Shown: in pieces, positions 4,913 through 6,615 of the stretch
Numbering within the stretch: position 1 is the stretch's first letter
Layout: every line of letters begins with the position of its first letter
Source: Rhizobiaceae bacterium
Lineage (GTDB): Bacteria > Pseudomonadota > Alphaproteobacteria > Rhizobiales > Rhizobiaceae
Assembly: GCA_021648425.1 (NCBI GenBank)
Contig: JAKISV010000151.1
Coordinates: forward strand, 1 to 6,615
DNA: 6,615 nucleotides
Direction of reading: 5' to 3'
Made by a program: the position numbers and the translations under genes
The notes under the pieces: model-generated
The model's database searches: none
Seen by the model: only the letters and a program-made list of their open reading frames with translations
Told to the model about the DNA's origin: nothing

Positions 4913-6445
4913 ATGACCGCAAAAATACTCTTTATCATCATCGACCAGCTGCGCGCTGATTGTATCAACGGCCCCCTGGCCAAACATATCAATACGCCAA
5001 ATATTGACGCCCTGAAAAGCGAGGGCGTCACCTTCAACAAACATCATACGGTCACTGTCCCCTGCGGCCCGGCGCGCGCCAGCCTTCTCACCGGCCTTTA
5101 CGCCATGAACCACCGCTCTATCCAAAACGGCACGCCGCTTAGTGCCAGCCACCCCACCCTTGGCACTGAGATGCGCAAGGCCGGTTATGACCCGTTGCTG
5201 TTTGGCTATACGGATGCCGCCATTGACCCTGCTGGCCTGCACCCCAATGACCCGGTCCTGCGCGAAGACGAAGGCGTTGCACCGGGTTTTAACGAAATCG
5301 TGCGCCTGCGCTTTCAGGACCCCAGCACCTGGCTTGGTTATCTGAAATCCAAAGGCTACGAATTGCTTGACAACTACTGGGAACTTTATAACGCCGTACC
5401 CCAGAACCCCTCCGAACCTGCTGCCATCAACGACCCGGCAATCTATAAAGCTAAACACAGCGACACGGCCTTCCTCACCAATCGCACCCTGCAGGAAATG
5501 AGCGTGCGCACCCATCTCGACTGGTTTGCCACGCTCACTTATATCCGCCCCCACCCCCCGCTGGTGGCACCCGCACCCTATAATGCCATGTACAACCCGG
5601 ACAATATTCCCGCTGCATACTGCCCAAATTCCATCGCTGAAATGAAATCCACCCATCCGTTTTTCAAGGCCTATTTCAATGAGCCCACCATCAAAAACCT
5701 CTATGGTGGCTTTGACGGTAAAATTGAGAACCTGAGCAAACAAGCCGTTGCCCAATTGCGCGCCGTCTATTTTGGCCTGATCACCGAACTCGATCATCAT
5801 GTCGGTCGCCTCATCGACCACCTGCGCGACACTGGCCAATATGACGACACATTGATTGTTTTCACCGCCGACCACGGCGAAATGCTCGGCGACCACCACT
5901 TGTGGGGCAAGAACACCCCGCATAATGCTGCTTTCCACATTCCGCTGATTATCCGCGACCCGCGCCGCCGGGACAGCGCAGGCACTACCATCAACGCCTT
6001 CACCGAATCCATCGACATCGCCCCCACCCTGCTTGACTGGGTTGGCCAAAAATCCCCTCCCGGTTTCAACGGTCACTCTTTGTTGCCCTGGCTTGAAAGC
6101 GACAAACCCAAAGACTGGCGAACGCACATATTCGCCGAAATGGACATGAGCGACCAAAAATATGGCGCCCGCTTCCAGCGCCAATTCAATGTCAAACCCC
6201 ACCAATGCAACATGGCAATCCTCATGGATGAGAATTTCAAACTGGTATATTTCAACGGCGGCGTTGCCCCATTATTATACGACATGAAAAACGATCGCGA
6301 TGAAACAACCAACCTCGCCAACGACCCCGCCCACGCCAATACACTCCTGACCATGACCCGAAAAGTACTCAACCACAAAATGACCCACGCCCACCATGCC
6401 TTGTCGCGGCTGGTATTGACCGGGGATGGGTTGAGCGAGATTTAG
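4913..6445 (+). CDS. Phosphonate monoester hydrolase/arylsulfatase-like enzyme (alkaline phosphatase superfamily, formylglycine type)
   Basis: A complete 510-residue hydrolase close in size and motif order to the rhizobial and Burkholderia phosphonate monoester hydrolases (PMH). Metal-site residues include Asp11 (IIIDQLRAD) and Asp320-His321 (FTADHGEMLGDHH). The sulfatase signature is CGPARASLLTGLY, with Cys51 in the C-x-P-x-R context that is oxidised to formylglycine, and Arg55. IRPHPP (His214) and the GDHHLWGK lysine (Lys333) match other active-site positions. FTESIDIAPTLLDW (363-376) and DWRTHIFAEMD are strong PMH-like signatures. There is no signal peptide, so it should act in the cytosol. 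PMHs are promiscuous, cleaving phosphonate monoesters, phosphodiesters and sulfate esters; the natural substrate is not known. It needs a formylglycine-generating enzyme encoded elsewhere. The ATG follows AGGA (4901-4904) by 8 bases and lies 24 bases after the MetE-like gene, so the two are probably co-transcribed. Confidence 0.92.
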   Translation: MTAKILFIIIDQLRADCINGPLAKHINTPNIDALKSEGVTFNKHHTVTVPCGPARASLLTGLYAMNHRSIQNGTPLSASHPTLGTEMRKAGYDPLLFGYTDAAIDPAGLHPNDPVLREDEGVAPGFNEIVRLRFQDPSTWLGYLKSKGYELLDNYWELYNAVPQNPSEPAAINDPAIYKAKHSDTAFLTNRTLQEMSVRTHLDWFATLTYIRPHPPLVAPAPYNAMYNPDNIPAAYCPNSIAEMKSTHPFFKAYFNEPTIKNLYGGFDGKIENLSKQAVAQLRAVYFGLITELDHHVGRLIDHLRDTGQYDDTLIVFTADHGEMLGDHHLWGKNTPHNAAFHIPLIIRDPRRRDSAGTTINAFTESIDIAPTLLDWVGQKSPPGFNGHSLLPWLESDKPKDWRTHIFAEMDMSDQKYGARFQRQFNVKPHQCNMAILMDENFKLVYFNGGVAPLLYDMKNDRDETTNLANDPAHANTLLTMTRKVLNHKMTHAHHALSRLVLTGDGLSEI

Positions 6446-6523
6446 ATCAACCCGCATCAAACACACTTGGTCATTCACTCGATGCATCCCAGCATCAGCG
6501 TCATACCTATAAAGTGCAAACTT

Positions 6524-6599
6524 GCGGGGCTTTCCATAAAAACCTAACGCAGTATTGCTGCAATGCGGCTTTCATCGAAAGCCCCGCGCAGAGATTTTT
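6524..6599 (+). terminator. Large inverted repeat with T run, probable terminator of the operon
   Basis: GCGGGGCTTTC (6524-6534) is perfectly complementary to GAAAGCCCCGC (6577-6587), with 42 bases between. The right arm can instead form a tight local hairpin, GGCTTTC (6567-6573) with GAAAGCC (6577-6583). A run of five T (6595-6599) follows 7 bases after the right arm. It starts 78 bases after the PMH-like stop. The gap before the T run and the long loop make it atypical. It could also be part of a repeated extragenic element or act in both directions. The rest of 6446-6615 shows only a small hairpin, GATGC/GCATC (6481-6496). Confidence 0.5.
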
Positions 6600-6615
6600 G
6601 GTCTGGTTCCGAAGT

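Noticed and set aside
3662..6205. A very long open frame on the minus strand (847 codons) across the MetE-like and PMH-like genes
   Set aside because: Its codons are in exact register with those of both plus-strand genes, which share one frame, so a stop would need a TTA, CTA or TCA sense codon. Those codons are simply avoided here. The translation resembles no family, while both sense genes have full motifs and ribosome sites.
1..6615. CRISPR array, insertion sequence, tRNA or rRNA
   Set aside because: No regularly spaced repeats, transposase-like protein, tRNA cloverleaf or rRNA stretch was seen on either strand.

Overview
The window looks like a piece of an alphaproteobacterial chromosome, probably Hyphomicrobiales (Rhizobiales) or close to it. 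The strongest pointers are a type II lumazine synthase (RibH2) behind its own FMN riboswitch, an arrangement known from Brucella and relatives, and a phosphonate-monoester-hydrolase-like enzyme of the rhizobial type. This is inferred from protein resemblance, not from a phylogeny. Most of the window has moderate GC. The first ~350 bases stand out at about 30% GC.

Layout: (1) 2-655 (+) is a reading frame open at the left edge. It joins an AT-rich LamG/concanavalin-like segment in frame to the last ~100 residues of an NhaA Na+/H+ antiporter. It is either a real fusion or deletion scar, or an assembly chimera. (2) 725-1570 (+) is a complete DMT/EamA-type transporter. (3) 1582-2239 (-) holds a MarR-family regulator whose 3' end overlaps the start of a small DUF6500-like gene. 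(4) 2240-2320 is a compact divergent control region with two matching palindromes, centres exactly 40 bp apart, lying on the promoters of marR and of the glutathione S-transferase gene at 2321-2986 (+). (5) 2983-3414 (-) is ribH2, meeting the GST gene tail to tail with overlapping stop codons and preceded by an FMN riboswitch (3497-3648, minus strand). (6) 3827-6445 (+) is a two-gene operon: a short, core-only cobalamin-independent methionine-synthase-like protein and a formylglycine-type phosphonate monoester hydrolase/sulfatase. (7) 6446-6615 is non-coding and holds a large inverted repeat followed by a T run, probably a terminator.

How they may work together: MarR, DUF6500 and GST form a self-contained, probably electrophile- or stress-responsive module, in which MarR would repress both its own promoter and that of the GST. 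RibH2 is under flavin feedback and is independent of its neighbours. The MetE-like and PMH-like enzymes are probably co-transcribed and may act on one organosulfur or organophosphorus substrate, but nothing in the sequence names that substrate. I saw no mobile element, CRISPR array, tRNA or rRNA.
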